DNA of 53,119 bases from an uncultured Oscillospiraceae bacterium (GCA_910589145.1 CAJUSD010000023.1:1-53119), one strand, 5' to 3'. Shown: positions 32,319 through 41,388, counted from the stretch's first letter. Notes: a model not told the origin generated them from the sequence alone. Numbers and translations are program-made.

Positions 32319-34418
32319 TTATTGCAGGAGTTGGAGGACGCTCTGGGGCTGCTGGTTCGCCTGGGCAAGCATTGCCTGGGCAGACTGTACCAGTACGTTC
32401 ATCTTGGTGTAGTTCATCATTTCTTTCGCCATGTCGGTGTCACGGATACGGCTGTTGGCTGCGCTCAGGTTCTCTACAGCAACATCTAAGTTGTTGATGG
32501 TGTGCTCTAAGCGGTTCTGGAGTGCGCCCATAGAGGCACGAGTAGAAGAAACAGTATTGATAGCGTCCTTAATCTTCTGAATTGCATCGCTGGATTTGCT
32601 TTCGGTTGTGATTTCTAAGCCACCCAGACCCAAGCCCTTTGAGCTCATATTTTTAACAGCAACAGTCATTTTATTGAAATCATCTGCAGTATCGCCAATT
32701 TGCAGAGTTAAGCCACCGCCAATAATGGAAGGGGCAGCATCCTTCTTAGTAGCAGCTTCTACAATCAATTTGTTGCCACTTACTGTAGCAGAAGAGCCGA
32801 TAGCTGTCTTGAGATTATTCAAGGTTTCAGTAGCATCAGCACCAATCTTTACTGTATTGTTTGCACCATCTTTAGTGAAGGTATAGGTCTTTCCATCAAT
32901 GTTGATAGAATCGCCAGCAACCAAATCGCCGTTAGATTTCAATGTGATCTCACTCTTGGCATTTGAATCAGGAGTTGTATACTGGAATGCATTGACCAGT
33001 TCTTCCTTTGTGAAAGAGCCATATGGATTAGTTGCTAATGTAGCATCGTCTTTCACTTTTTCTTCAATTTCAATCGTATCTGTAGCATTGCCGCGGCCAA
33101 TGGTAAAAGCATAATTTTTTCCGTCTTTCACTACATTGACATCGCCTCTATTGGATAGCTGCTTAGTAACAGACTTTAAGAGGTCTGAACCAGTCAGATC
33201 CTTAATACCAATGGTAGTTCCACTTGCTTCAGCTTCTGTCTTAGTTGCATCGAATGTAAACGTTGTATCGCCAATTTTCAGTTGAGCACCATCCTTAACC
33301 ATATCAGCCGTCAACTTCAGGGAAACACCTCCACGGTTGGTTGTACTCTTCACCTGTGCATCTTTGATCATGGTTATATGGCAGTTATCACGATTTTCAG
33401 TTGCAATATCACCACTGCCAGTTACAGCAGTAGCGTCAGCAATTTCTACATCACCCTTTAAATCAAGAGCAACTGTATCTTCATCCACCTTAGCGGTAGC
33501 ATCTAACTTATTGCCAGTGCCAACTTTACCAGCCCACACGAATTTAATGCCAGTATCGCCTTCCTTTGAAATTGCGAACACTTCACCATCAATAACAGCA
33601 TGCTTTGCTGCGCCTGTAATACCTGCAACAATTTCCTTACCGGTCAATGTTGCATCAGTGTTAGCGTCTGCCGCAGCTGTTCCCTGAGTTGCTGTTGCTG
33701 CAATAGGTGTAGTAGTGCTGGTTGCAGCATCTGTAACAAATGTTACATTCTTACCACCAATCGTAATTGCGCCTGCTTGAAGTTTACCTGCAGCAGCTCC
33801 GTCTGCTGTTTGTGTATACTTAATATCAGCTAAATCAATTACAAACTCCGGCTTCTGCTCTGCCTTTCCAGCACCCTCATTGTAGTGGGTGGCATCAGTT
33901 GGCTCAATAGCACCAGCTGCTACACCGATTTTGGTTTCCGAATCAATAGCAGCGGTAGAATCGCCTACCTCGAAAGCTTTCTGATTCAGTCCCATTGACC
34001 CATCCAATAGGTTGGTTCCATTGAAGTTAGCGGATTTAGAAATACGATCAATTTCGTCAAGAAGAGAATTAACTTCATCTTGAAGTGCGGTTCTTTCAAT
34101 ATTAGTATAAGTTCCATTAGCGGATTTAGTAGCCAGTTCCACCATACGGTTGAGCATGGAATGTACTTCAGTCAGGTTCCCTTCTGCGGTCTGGATCAAA
34201 GAAATACCATCCTGCGCATTTGCGGAAGCAGTTTCCAAGCCTGTAATCTGCGCTTTCATCTTTTCGCTGATTGCCAATCCAGCAGCATCATCGCCTGCAC
34301 GGTTAATTCTAAAACCAGAAGAAAGCTTCTCTAAAGACTTTGCAACTGCGCTGTTGTTCATGCCCAGCTGGCGGTATGCGTTGAGTGCCATTGTGTTGGT
34401 TCTTACGACCATTCCCAT
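32319..34418 (-). CDS. Flagellin
   Basis: 699-aa filament protein. The N-terminal D0/D1 region (about 1-142; NTMALNAYRQLG, LSSGFRINRAGDDAAGLAI) and C-terminal D1/D0 region (about 590-699; TRASMGALQNRLEHTINNL, RDTDMAKEMMNYTKMNVL) are canonical. Between them lie roughly 450 residues of surface-exposed variable sequence, much longer than the 270-300 aa total of Bacillus Hag. The insert has at least three related strand pairs: ITIGGKNVTFVTDA, LKIGDTTFTFDA and INIDGKTYTFTKDG. GGAGGTATTATC precedes the ATG. csrA lies immediately upstream on the same strand; no other flagellar gene is in the window. Confidence 0.95.
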   Translation of the reverse strand: MGMVVRTNTMALNAYRQLGMNNSAVAKSLEKLSSGFRINRAGDDAAGLAISEKMKAQITGLETASANAQDGISLIQTAEGNLTEVHSMLNRMVELATKSANGTYTNIERTALQDEVNSLLDEIDRISKSANFNGTNLLDGSMGLNQKAFEVGDSTAAIDSETKIGVAAGAIEPTDATHYNEGAGKAEQKPEFVIDLADIKYTQTADGAAAGKLQAGAITIGGKNVTFVTDAATSTTTPIAATATQGTAAADANTDATLTGKEIVAGITGAAKHAVIDGEVFAISKEGDTGIKFVWAGKVGTGNKLDATAKVDEDTVALDLKGDVEIADATAVTGSGDIATENRDNCHITMIKDAQVKSTTNRGGVSLKLTADMVKDGAQLKIGDTTFTFDATKTEAEASGTTIGIKDLTGSDLLKSVTKQLSNRGDVNVVKDGKNYAFTIGRGNATDTIEIEEKVKDDATLATNPYGSFTKEELVNAFQYTTPDSNAKSEITLKSNGDLVAGDSINIDGKTYTFTKDGANNTVKIGADATETLNNLKTAIGSSATVSGNKLIVEAATKKDAAPSIIGGGLTLQIGDTADDFNKMTVAVKNMSSKGLGLGGLEITTESKSSDAIQKIKDAINTVSSTRASMGALQNRLEHTINNLDVAVENLSAANSRIRDTDMAKEMMNYTKMNVLVQSAQAMLAQANQQPQSVLQLLQ

Positions 34419-34450
34419 GATAATACCTCCATGCAGCCCTTTTCCTTGAA
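34419..34450 (-). promoter_or_regulatory. Possible CsrA target in the flagellin leader
   Basis: Within 31 nt before the ATG the leader has two GGA motifs, in CAAGGAAAAG and in ATGGAGGTATT; the second overlaps the ribosome binding site. This double-GGA layout is the one by which CsrA represses flagellin translation in Bacillus. CsrA is encoded directly upstream. Confidence 0.4.
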
Positions 34451-34478
34451 TTATCAGCGTCCTGCTTGATTCATATTA
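34451..34478 (-). promoter_or_regulatory. Weak sigma-D-like flagellin promoter
   Basis: On the minus strand CTAATATGAATC is followed by GCTGATAA, similar to the TAAA-N15-GCCGATAA motility promoter but with a poor -35. Position, about 30 nt before the ribosome binding site, is suitable. Confidence 0.3.
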
Positions 34479-34563
34479 GGAAGGGCTTTTCTAAAAATAA
34501 ATTATTTATTCAAACACCGCCCTCCTGCCGCGCGCTGGCTTGGGGCAATGCTGAAATCTTAAT

Positions 34564-34779
34564 TTATGCCAAAGACCTTTTGCCTGTAGTAATTTGAGAA
34601 AGCTTTTCATGCTGGACAGTATCAGGCGGATACAGCTCCCCACGGGAAATCTTTACATCTTTTGGCGCGTCAATCGCCAGTTTAAACTTGTGCCCGCTCT
34701 TATCTGTTTCCACGAATTTGATATAAATGTTATCCCCTATGACGATGCTTTCCCCCAGGTTCCTTCCCAGTAACAACAT
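34564..34779 (-). CDS. csrA: Carbon storage regulator CsrA
   Basis: 71-aa dimeric RNA-binding protein that blocks ribosome access at GGA motifs. Hallmarks are the N-terminal MLLLGRNLGESIVIGDNI and the central strands KFKLAIDAPKDVKISRGEL. AGGAGGCAAGAGGCC precedes the ATG. It is followed at 146 bp by flagellin, its usual target. The antagonist FliW, normally encoded next to csrA in Firmicutes, is not adjacent here. Confidence 0.95.
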   Translation of the reverse strand: MLLLGRNLGESIVIGDNIYIKFVETDKSGHKFKLAIDAPKDVKISRGELYPPDTVQHEKLSQITTGKRSLA

Positions 34780-34840
34780 GGCCTCTTGCCTCCTATCTAC
34801 AAAAAGTAGAAAATTTCATTCGGCAGGAACTTACAATAAA

Positions 34841-34860
34841 TCTGCAATAAGGTATACTTT
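34841..34860. promoter_or_regulatory. Inverted repeat upstream of csrA
   Basis: CAATAA-GGTATACT-TTATTG, 6-bp arms with a near-symmetric centre, about 65 nt before the csrA ATG and close to a possible minus-strand promoter (TTGAAA near 34880). Candidate operator; the regulator is unknown. Confidence 0.3.
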
Positions 34861-34900
34861 ATTGTAAATTGATTTTTTTCAAGAAATTTTAGAAAAGGGG

Positions 34901-34997
34901 TTGCAAAGTCAGTTATAATGTGCTAAAATGATACCAACAGGCAGGAAAGAGCAGCTTACAAAAAAGTATACTTTTTTGTAAGCTGCTTTGTTTTTTG
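34901..34997 (+). ncRNA. Candidate small RNA unit beside csrA
   Basis: TTGCAA (34901-34906), 17 nt and TAAAAT (34924-34929) form a good sigma-A promoter. A perfect palindromic stem AGCAGCTTAC...GTAAGCTGCT (34950-34987) ends in TTGTTTTTT. The predicted transcript is about 60 nt and contains GCAGGAAAGAG, a single GGA motif, before the stem. There is no coding frame. Divergent from csrA, 120 bp from its start. Confidence 0.5.
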
Positions 34998-35440
34998 ATA
35001 TGGGTAAAACGGCTTGACAAAACGAAAAATTAGTATAAATAAAAGGGAAGAAATGGAAAAATTATCCATTTCTGTCTTTATTTTTTGAAGAAAACAGTTT
35101 CGTTTTAAAAATTCCCCTGTTTACAGGAAAGTCCCCTTTCCTAATTTATAATACATTTTGATATTTTGAAATCAAAAAAGCTGAGATGGAAGATTTCCAT
35201 CCCAGCTATTGATAACTATCGAAATTTATGATCATCTATATATTGTGATGTTTCCACCAATAAAGGCAGTTAGCTCCCCCCGCAAAGAGCAGGAACTGCC
35301 CCTCGTTTGTACATACGAAAGGGGAACTGCCGTCTATTGGCAGCATCACTTTATGTTATTAGTTGAATCAAAATGAATCTGTTGCCCAGCCGCTGAAATC
35401 ATGCTACAATAAAAGACAACAAAATATAAGGAGATGCCCC
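34998..35440. other. Hairpin-rich gap before the flavin reductase gene
   Basis: Three hairpins and no gene: AGAAATGGA/TCCATTTCT at 35049-35073 followed by a T-rich run (terminator-like, plus strand); AGCTGAGATGGA/TCCATCCCAGCT at about 35178-35206; and CCCCTCGT/ACGAAAGGGG at about 35297-35325. No promoter was assigned. Confidence 0.5.
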
Positions 35441-36019
35441 ATGAAAAAACAGGTATGGAAGCCGGGAACCCTCCTAGCGCCAGTACCCCCGGTATTGGTA
35501 AGCTGTGGGACAGTAGACCAGCCAAACGTTTTAACAGTCGGCTGGACAGGGATTGTAAATACCAGTCCAGCAATGACATACATTTCTATCCGGCCAGAGC
35601 GGTTTTCTTATCCTATTATCAAAGCAAGCCGGGAATTTGTGATAAATCTTACAGGAAAATCCCTGGTGCGGGCAGCAGACTTCTGCGGGGTGCGTTCCGG
35701 TCGGGACATTGATAAATTTGCACATTGCCACTTAACCGCTTTGCCGGCTTCAGAAGTAGGCGCGCCGCTGATAGAGGAAAGCCCTGTCTCTTTGGAATGC
35801 CGGGTAGAGCAGATAATCCCCTTAGGTTCCCATGATATGTTCTTATCAAAAATAGTTGCGGTAAATGTAGATGAATCTGTAATAGAAGAAAGCGGACGCC
35901 TAAATATGGAAAAATGTGAATTAATCGCATACGTCCATGGTGCATATTACGGACTGGGAAAGCGTTTGGGGACATTTGGATACACTGTACAGAAAAAGGC
36001 AAAAAAACATAGGGGCTGA
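35441..36019 (+). CDS. Flavin reductase family protein
   Basis: 192-aa FMN-binding split-barrel protein of the flavin reductase (FlaRed/DIM6) family, likely using NAD(P)H to reduce flavin or acting as a flavoprotein oxidoreductase. Conserved pieces include PNVLTVGWTGIVNTSPAM, SIRPERFSYPIIKASREFV and the GCxxS-like region here as DFCGVRSGRDIDKF. An open frame reaches back to 35363, but AAGGAGATGCCCC places the start at the ATG at 35441. recQ begins 4 bp after its stop. Confidence 0.85.
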   Translation: MKKQVWKPGTLLAPVPPVLVSCGTVDQPNVLTVGWTGIVNTSPAMTYISIRPERFSYPIIKASREFVINLTGKSLVRAADFCGVRSGRDIDKFAHCHLTALPASEVGAPLIEESPVSLECRVEQIIPLGSHDMFLSKIVAVNVDESVIEESGRLNMEKCELIAYVHGAYYGLGKRLGTFGYTVQKKAKKHRG

Positions 36020-36023
36020 TAAA

Positions 36024-38222
36024 ATGACGCCAAGGGAAATATTAAAAAAGTATTTTGGTTATGATGGTTTTCGGGCAGGACAAGAGGAAATCATATCGCA
36101 AATACAAGCCAAAAACGATGTTTTAGCGGTAATGCCCACAGGGGCGGGAAAATCCCTTTGTTATCAAATACCCGCTTTATTATTTCCAGGATTAACGATT
36201 GTCATATCCCCTCTTATTTCGCTGATGAAAGATCAGGTAGACGCTTTGCAGGAATATGGCATTTCCTGCGCCTTCCTCAACAGCAGTTTAGGGGAAACAG
36301 AATACAGGGCTGTTATGCGCGCGGCGGCTTACGGGCAGTTTAAACTTTTGTATATTGCGCCGGAACGTTTGGAAGCGCCAGGTTTTTCCCAAATGGTACA
36401 GACCCTTCCAGTTTCCATGGTGGCAGTAGACGAGGCCCATTGTGTTTCCCAATGGGGGCATGATTTCCGGCCCAGTTATGTTAAAATTGCCGAGATGGTT
36501 TCCTATTTTCCAGACCGTCCAATCATAGCGGCTTTTACTGCCACCGCTACGGAACAGGTCCGGGAGGATATTATAAAGCTTCTTGGCCTTCACAAGCCTT
36601 ATATAACGGTCAGCAGCTTTGACCGTCCAAACCTTTTCTTTGGGGTAGAACGCCCCCAAAAGCGCATGGACGCTATGCTGCAAGTATTACAGCGGCATCA
36701 AAAAGAGCCGGGAATTATCTACTGCTCCACCCGGAAAACTACAGAACAGGTTTGCCAGGTCCTTCGCGGCAAAGGTTTTTCTGCGTCGTTTTATCACGGC
36801 GGGCTTTCTGCATCCAAACGGGATGAAGCACAGGAAGATTTTGTATATGACCGGATACAGATTATGGTTGCTACCAATGCTTTTGGCATGGGGATAGATA
36901 AGCCAAACGTCCGGTTTGTGCTTCATTATAATATGCCTAAGAATATGGAAAGCTATTATCAGGAAGCTGGACGCGCAGGGCGTGACGGTGATCCCGCAGA
37001 ATGTATTCTGTTTTTCGGCCAGCAGGATATTTTAACCAACAAAATGCTGATTGAAAATGGCTCCGAACAACCGGAACCGTCCGCTTACCGGAAGTTGGAT
37101 CAGATGAAAGACTACTGTCATATTGACCGGTGCCTGCGGGGATTTATACTGGAATACTTTGGACAAACGCCGGAATTTGCAGAGGGGAACTGTCACAATT
37201 GTTCCAACTGCAACAGCACCGCCCAAATCACAGATATCACCATTGAAACACAGAAAATCCTATCCTGTGTGAAACGGATGGGGGAACGCTTTGGCAGTTC
37301 AATGGTAACGGATGTTTTGCGGGGTTCCAGGTCACAGAAAATAAAATCATGGGGGTTCGAAAAACTCAGCACCTATGGAATTATGAGGGATTATTCCAGC
37401 GCTGAAGTCCGGGAACTGATAGCCTTCCTGGTCAGCGAAGGATATCTGGACAGCCAGGGGGACAAAATGCCTTATTTAAAGCTGTCACCCAAAGCAGCCC
37501 CTGTATTAAAGGGCAAGGAGTCAGTATCTATTCGGCGGGCTGTCCGCAAGAAGAAAGAGAATAAATCTATCGAATCCCAAAACCCGGAATTATACCGCCT
37601 GCTTATGGAGCACTGCCAGGAGCTGGCCATCAATGCAGGGATTCCAGCATACTTTATTTTTTCGGACGCAAACCTGCGGGCTATGTCCAATATCTGCCCT
37701 GCTACTCTGGAAGAAATGCTTACTGTTCCCGGAGTAGGGGAATTCAAATTAGAGAAATATGGTTTATCTTTCCTAGAGATTATCAACCAATACCGGAAAA
37801 CACATCCTGATTTAAAGGTCCAGCCTGTTGTTATCAAACCCTCTGATACCGAGTCGTCCAAACCCCGCCGCCATACAACAGAAATTATTCGGGACAGCAG
37901 CGGAAACCGCGTTCCAAGTGAAGATATTACTTTTGCCTTTTTTCAAATTGGCAAATCTGTTGAAGACATTGCAGAAATGCGTGGGATAAGCGTTACCACT
38001 GTTGAAAGCCATCTGCTGTCTAAGCTAATGGCTGGCGCCCCTATTAATTATGTTTTTGCGACTCCAGAACAACAGGCATTAATTCTTGATGTTTGGAATA
38101 AAGGATACCACACATTTCGGGATATTAACGACCATCTTCCCAATCCCCTGCGGTTTTGCTGTATCCAATATACTTTATATAAAAATCATTTGCAACTGGA
38201 ACGCGGGAGGAAAGAACCATGA
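36024..38222 (+). CDS. recQ: ATP-dependent DNA helicase RecQ
   Basis: 732-aa 3'-5' DNA helicase. Motif I MPTGAGKS (about 36-43), the DEAH box in VDEAHCVSQWGHDF (about 134-147), motif VI QEAGRAGRDG, the zinc-binding cysteines CHIDRC...CHNCSNC (about 369-398), a winged-helix RQC domain, an HRDC domain (about 515-590) and a C-terminal helix-turn-helix domain (about 630-720; SVEDIAEMRGISVTTVESHL). The full domain set and length are normal. The ATG at 36024 with AGGGGCTG upstream is preferred over earlier in-frame starts inside the flavin reductase gene. Overlaps coaX by 4 nt. Confidence 0.95.
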   Translation: MTPREILKKYFGYDGFRAGQEEIISQIQAKNDVLAVMPTGAGKSLCYQIPALLFPGLTIVISPLISLMKDQVDALQEYGISCAFLNSSLGETEYRAVMRAAAYGQFKLLYIAPERLEAPGFSQMVQTLPVSMVAVDEAHCVSQWGHDFRPSYVKIAEMVSYFPDRPIIAAFTATATEQVREDIIKLLGLHKPYITVSSFDRPNLFFGVERPQKRMDAMLQVLQRHQKEPGIIYCSTRKTTEQVCQVLRGKGFSASFYHGGLSASKRDEAQEDFVYDRIQIMVATNAFGMGIDKPNVRFVLHYNMPKNMESYYQEAGRAGRDGDPAECILFFGQQDILTNKMLIENGSEQPEPSAYRKLDQMKDYCHIDRCLRGFILEYFGQTPEFAEGNCHNCSNCNSTAQITDITIETQKILSCVKRMGERFGSSMVTDVLRGSRSQKIKSWGFEKLSTYGIMRDYSSAEVRELIAFLVSEGYLDSQGDKMPYLKLSPKAAPVLKGKESVSIRRAVRKKKENKSIESQNPELYRLLMEHCQELAINAGIPAYFIFSDANLRAMSNICPATLEEMLTVPGVGEFKLEKYGLSFLEIINQYRKTHPDLKVQPVVIKPSDTESSKPRRHTTEIIRDSSGNRVPSEDITFAFFQIGKSVEDIAEMRGISVTTVESHLLSKLMAGAPINYVFATPEQQALILDVWNKGYHTFRDINDHLPNPLRFCCIQYTLYKNHLQLERGRKEP

Positions 38223-39001
38223 TACTTGCTGTAGATATCGGAAACACCCATATTGTCTTAGGAGCGCTTCATAAGGATTCAGAGAAAATTGTGTTTACCT
38301 CCCAGATTTCCTCTGACCACAGACAAACCTCTGACGAATACATGGTTCTGCTCCATAACCTCTTTATTTTAAACGGATTTAACCTAGATCAGGTGGAAGG
38401 GTGTATTTTATCCTCGGTTGTTCCTGGGATTACCCCTCCGTTCCGCCTTGCCCTTGAAAAGTTGTCCCAGAAACAAGTTTTAGTGGTAGGCTCAGGAGTA
38501 AAAACAGGTTTAAACATTTTGATTGACAATCCTGCCCAGCTTGGAAGCGATATGGTAGTTATGGCTGTTGCGGCGGCGGCCGCTTATCCCAAACCCGTAC
38601 TTATATTTGACTTGAGTACTGCAACCACTCTTTCTGTTCTGGATGAAAAAGGCGGATATCTTGGTGGAATGATTATGCCTGGGCCAAAAATTGGCATGGA
38701 TGCGCTTTCCAACAGCACTGCGCAGCTTCCCCACATCAGTTTTGAAGCGCCAAAACGTTTAATTGGGACAAATACAATTGACTGCATGAAAAGCGGGTAT
38801 ACTTATGGAACCGCCGCCATGCTGGACGGCATTATTCAGCGTGTTGAAAGCAAATTGGGAAAGAAAACATCTGTAATCGCTACTGGTGCGCTGGCACAGA
38901 CAATTGTCCCGTTTTGTAAACATAATGTTATTTTTGACGCGGATCTACGGTTAAAGGGTTTAAGGCTGATTTATTTGCGCAACTGTCCAAAGCAGGGATA
39001 A
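38219..39001 (+). CDS. coaX: Type III pantothenate kinase CoaX
   Basis: 260-aa ASKHA-fold kinase catalysing the first step of CoA synthesis. DIGNTHIVLG (6-15) binds phosphate; GGMIMPGPKIGMDAL and the Thr-rich STATTLSVLD are conserved regions. Two deviations: the usual LGxDR motif reads LGSDMV (Arg replaced by Met), and the usual DxGTATT reads DLSTATT. The catalytic Asp of that motif is retained. It starts in an ATGA overlap with recQ, so the two are translationally coupled. Confidence 0.9.
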   Translation: MILAVDIGNTHIVLGALHKDSEKIVFTSQISSDHRQTSDEYMVLLHNLFILNGFNLDQVEGCILSSVVPGITPPFRLALEKLSQKQVLVVGSGVKTGLNILIDNPAQLGSDMVVMAVAAAAAYPKPVLIFDLSTATTLSVLDEKGGYLGGMIMPGPKIGMDALSNSTAQLPHISFEAPKRLIGTNTIDCMKSGYTYGTAAMLDGIIQRVESKLGKKTSVIATGALAQTIVPFCKHNVIFDADLRLKGLRLIYLRNCPKQG

Positions 39002-39009
39002 AATTCATT

Positions 39010-39110
39010 GCTTTTTAGAGAGCAGGGGGAGTTTCACGTCTTGCAGGCCCAGTTCAGCTTTGCTGAACTGGCGAGGGACTTTTTAATCCGCTTTAGGTTA
39101 TACTCATCTT
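39010..39110 (+). repeat. Composite intergenic repeat, copy D
   Basis: First half TTTCACGTCTTGCAGGCCCAG, copy-specific hairpin GTTCAGC-TTT-GCTGAAC, second half GACTTTTTAATCCGCTTTAGG and TATACTCATCTTACC. The 217-bp terminal-repeat element begins exactly where the conserved end block would continue. Confidence 0.65.
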
Positions 39111-39326
39111 ACCTTTGCTTGACAAGGGCCAACACGCCTAAAAGCAGTTCTGACGGCACATCCGCGTCGTTGTGCAGGCTCTGCCTTCGCCTCCACGCCT
39201 TGCAGCTCCACCGCCAGAACTGCTTTTGGATCCTTCAGAGTTTTTGGCGCCGTTTTTTACTTTGTTATACCGGTGTTCTCATTTGTCGGCCCCAAAAACC
39301 GCGTTTTCCCTTGTCAAGCAAAGGTA
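39110..39326. mobile_element. 217-bp element with perfect terminal inverted repeats
   Basis: TACCTTTGCTTGACAAGGG at 39110-39128 is the exact reverse complement of 39308-39326. A nested pair AAAAGCAGTTCTG / CAGAACTGCTTTT lies at 39140-39152 and 39215-39227. No transposase frame and no obvious target duplication. MITE-like; a shortened form of the same end sequence occurs at 21511-21537. Confidence 0.65.
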
Positions 39327-39788
39327 GGTCGTATCCGCATATTTCCTTTTCTATGTTCTGTTTAAATTCTACTGTAATAATAACCAAAAAAAGAATTAAA
39401 AATTGTGGGTAAAGAATTCCCCTGTGAACTCGGTCTTCCTCTTGACATTAATCTCAGGACGCATTACAATAAGATGTATGCAATATGCAGCCGCTGAAAG
39501 GCGGGCTGGATACACAGATACCTGCTTGCGGATTAGTTGGTCGTTTTGTCGATAGGGACAGCGCGCTTTTTTCATATATAGGAACTAGGAACGCTTGAGT
39601 TTGTCTGGTAAAAACCAGACGCTTTTGATATAAAATATTACTATATCTCTGCCTATTCATGCTCTTACGCTCTTATAAGTAAAATCGGCGGCATTATATG
39701 GCCTTTTCCTGCAATCAGTATATGTAAAGCAAAAGATTGTAATTACCTATTGGATATTCAATAGGGGAAAAGGAGGATTATAGTTTCT
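39327..39788. other. Gap upstream of rny
   Basis: No gene recognised. A palindrome CCTATTG-GATATT-CAATAGG at 39746-39765 lies just before the rny ribosome binding site and may affect its translation or transcription. The minus-strand frame at 39454-39660 lacks any supporting signal. Confidence 0.4.
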
Positions 39789-41351
39789 ATGAACGCCACC
39801 GTGATAATCATTGGCGTAATTTGTGGATTAGGCGGTATTCTTTTAGGCGGCATCCCGCTGTTTTTTCTGGGAATGGCCTATCGCAAAAAAACATCCGAAG
39901 CAGAAATTGGTTCTGCTGAGGAGGAAGCAAAACGCATAGTGAATGAAGCGATTAAAAGCGCAGGCACTAAAAAAAAGGAATCTCTTTTGGAGGCTAAGGA
40001 CGACATCTATAAGATGCGCAACGAAGCTGAAAAGGAAATTAAAGACCGTCGGGTAGAAGTTCAGCGGCAGGAGCGGAGAATCCAGCAAAAGGAGGAATCC
40101 CTTGACCGCAAACTGGAAAACCTGGAGCGCAAAGAGGAAACCGTACAAGGCAAAATGAAGGACGCAGAAACCCGTCTGGCAGAAGCCGAAAAGGTGAAAC
40201 AGGAACAGATTGATATGCTGGAGAAAATCTCTGGCTTTACTTCCGAGCAGGCAAAGGAATATTTGCTTTCCAATTTGGAAGGAGAACTCACCCATGAAAA
40301 AGCGGTTCGCGTCAGTCAATTTGAGCAGCAATATAAAGAAGAAGTGGAGCAGAAAGCCCGTTCTTACATTTCCCTCGCCATTCAGAGATGTGCAGCTGAC
40401 CATGTAGCCGAGGCTACCGTTTCTGTCGTAGCTTTGCCGAACGACGAAATGAAGGGCCGTATTATTGGACGTGAGGGGCGGAATATCCGCACTTTAGAAA
40501 CTCTTACTGGTGTAGATTTGATTATTGATGATACCCCTGAAGCAATTACCCTTTCCAGTTTTGAGCCTGTTCGTCGGGAAATTGCCCGAATAGCATTGGA
40601 ACGTCTGATTCAGGACGGCAGAATCCACCCTGCCCGCATTGAGGAAATGGTAGATAAAGCCCGCAAAGAGGTCGAACTTAAAATGAAACAAGACGGTGAA
40701 CGGGCTGTAATGGATCTGGGAATTCATAACATGCACCCTGAACTGGTCCGGCTTTTGGGCCGGATGCGCTACCGCACCAGTTATGGGCAGAATGTTCTCA
40801 GCCATTCTATCGAGGTTGCCAATATCGCAGGAATGATGGCTTCTGAAATTGGCGCTGACGTTCATCTTGCCCGCCGTGCTGGACTCATCCATGATATTGG
40901 CAAGGCTCTTACCCATGAAGTGGAAGGTTCCCATGTGGATATTGGAGTAGAGGTTGCTAAAAAATACAAGGAAAATGCTGTTGTTATTAATGCAATTGAA
41001 GCACACCACGGGGACGTAGAAGCCAAGTCTATTGTCGCCTTTTTAGTTCAGGCTGCCGATGCAATCTCCGCCGCAAGGCCTGGGGCGCGCCGTGAGAATG
41101 TTGAGAACTATATTAAGCGGTTGGAAAAGCTGGAGGAAATTGCAACTTCCTTTAATGGTGTTGAAAAATGTTACGCAATACAGGCTGGACGTGAAGTCCG
41201 TATAATGGTTAAACCCGAAGTTGTTAACGATGACCAAACTATTATTATGGCGAGGGATATTGTTAGGAAAATCGAAAATGAACTGGATTATCCTGGGCAA
41301 ATTAAAGTCCATGTTATTCGGGAAAGCCGCGCTATCGAATACGCAAAGTAA
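39789..41351 (+). CDS. rny: Ribonuclease Y
   Basis: 520-aa membrane-anchored endoribonuclease that starts mRNA decay. An N-terminal transmembrane helix (about 4-28) is followed by a long charged coiled coil (about 35-190; KEIKDRRVEVQRQERRIQQK), a KH domain (about 205-270; RIIGREGRNIRTLETLTGVD) and an HD domain with IHDIGKALTHE (His368, Asp369). AGGAGG precedes the ATG. Length and domain order are standard. The rny-ymdB-spoVS order matches Bacillus ymdA-ymdB-spoVS, though each gene here has its own gap. Confidence 0.96.
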   Translation: MNATVIIIGVICGLGGILLGGIPLFFLGMAYRKKTSEAEIGSAEEEAKRIVNEAIKSAGTKKKESLLEAKDDIYKMRNEAEKEIKDRRVEVQRQERRIQQKEESLDRKLENLERKEETVQGKMKDAETRLAEAEKVKQEQIDMLEKISGFTSEQAKEYLLSNLEGELTHEKAVRVSQFEQQYKEEVEQKARSYISLAIQRCAADHVAEATVSVVALPNDEMKGRIIGREGRNIRTLETLTGVDLIIDDTPEAITLSSFEPVRREIARIALERLIQDGRIHPARIEEMVDKARKEVELKMKQDGERAVMDLGIHNMHPELVRLLGRMRYRTSYGQNVLSHSIEVANIAGMMASEIGADVHLARRAGLIHDIGKALTHEVEGSHVDIGVEVAKKYKENAVVINAIEAHHGDVEAKSIVAFLVQAADAISAARPGARRENVENYIKRLEKLEEIATSFNGVEKCYAIQAGREVRIMVKPEVVNDDQTIIMARDIVRKIENELDYPGQIKVHVIRESRAIEYAK

Positions 41352-41356
41352 TTCTT

Positions 41357-41388
41357 CAGGCTGCTGAAATTCAGCAGCCTGTTGTTTT
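41357..41388 (+). terminator. Terminator of rny
   Basis: CAGGCTGCTGA-AAT-TCAGCAGCCTG followed by TTGTTTTG, a few bases after the rny stop. Confidence 0.9.
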
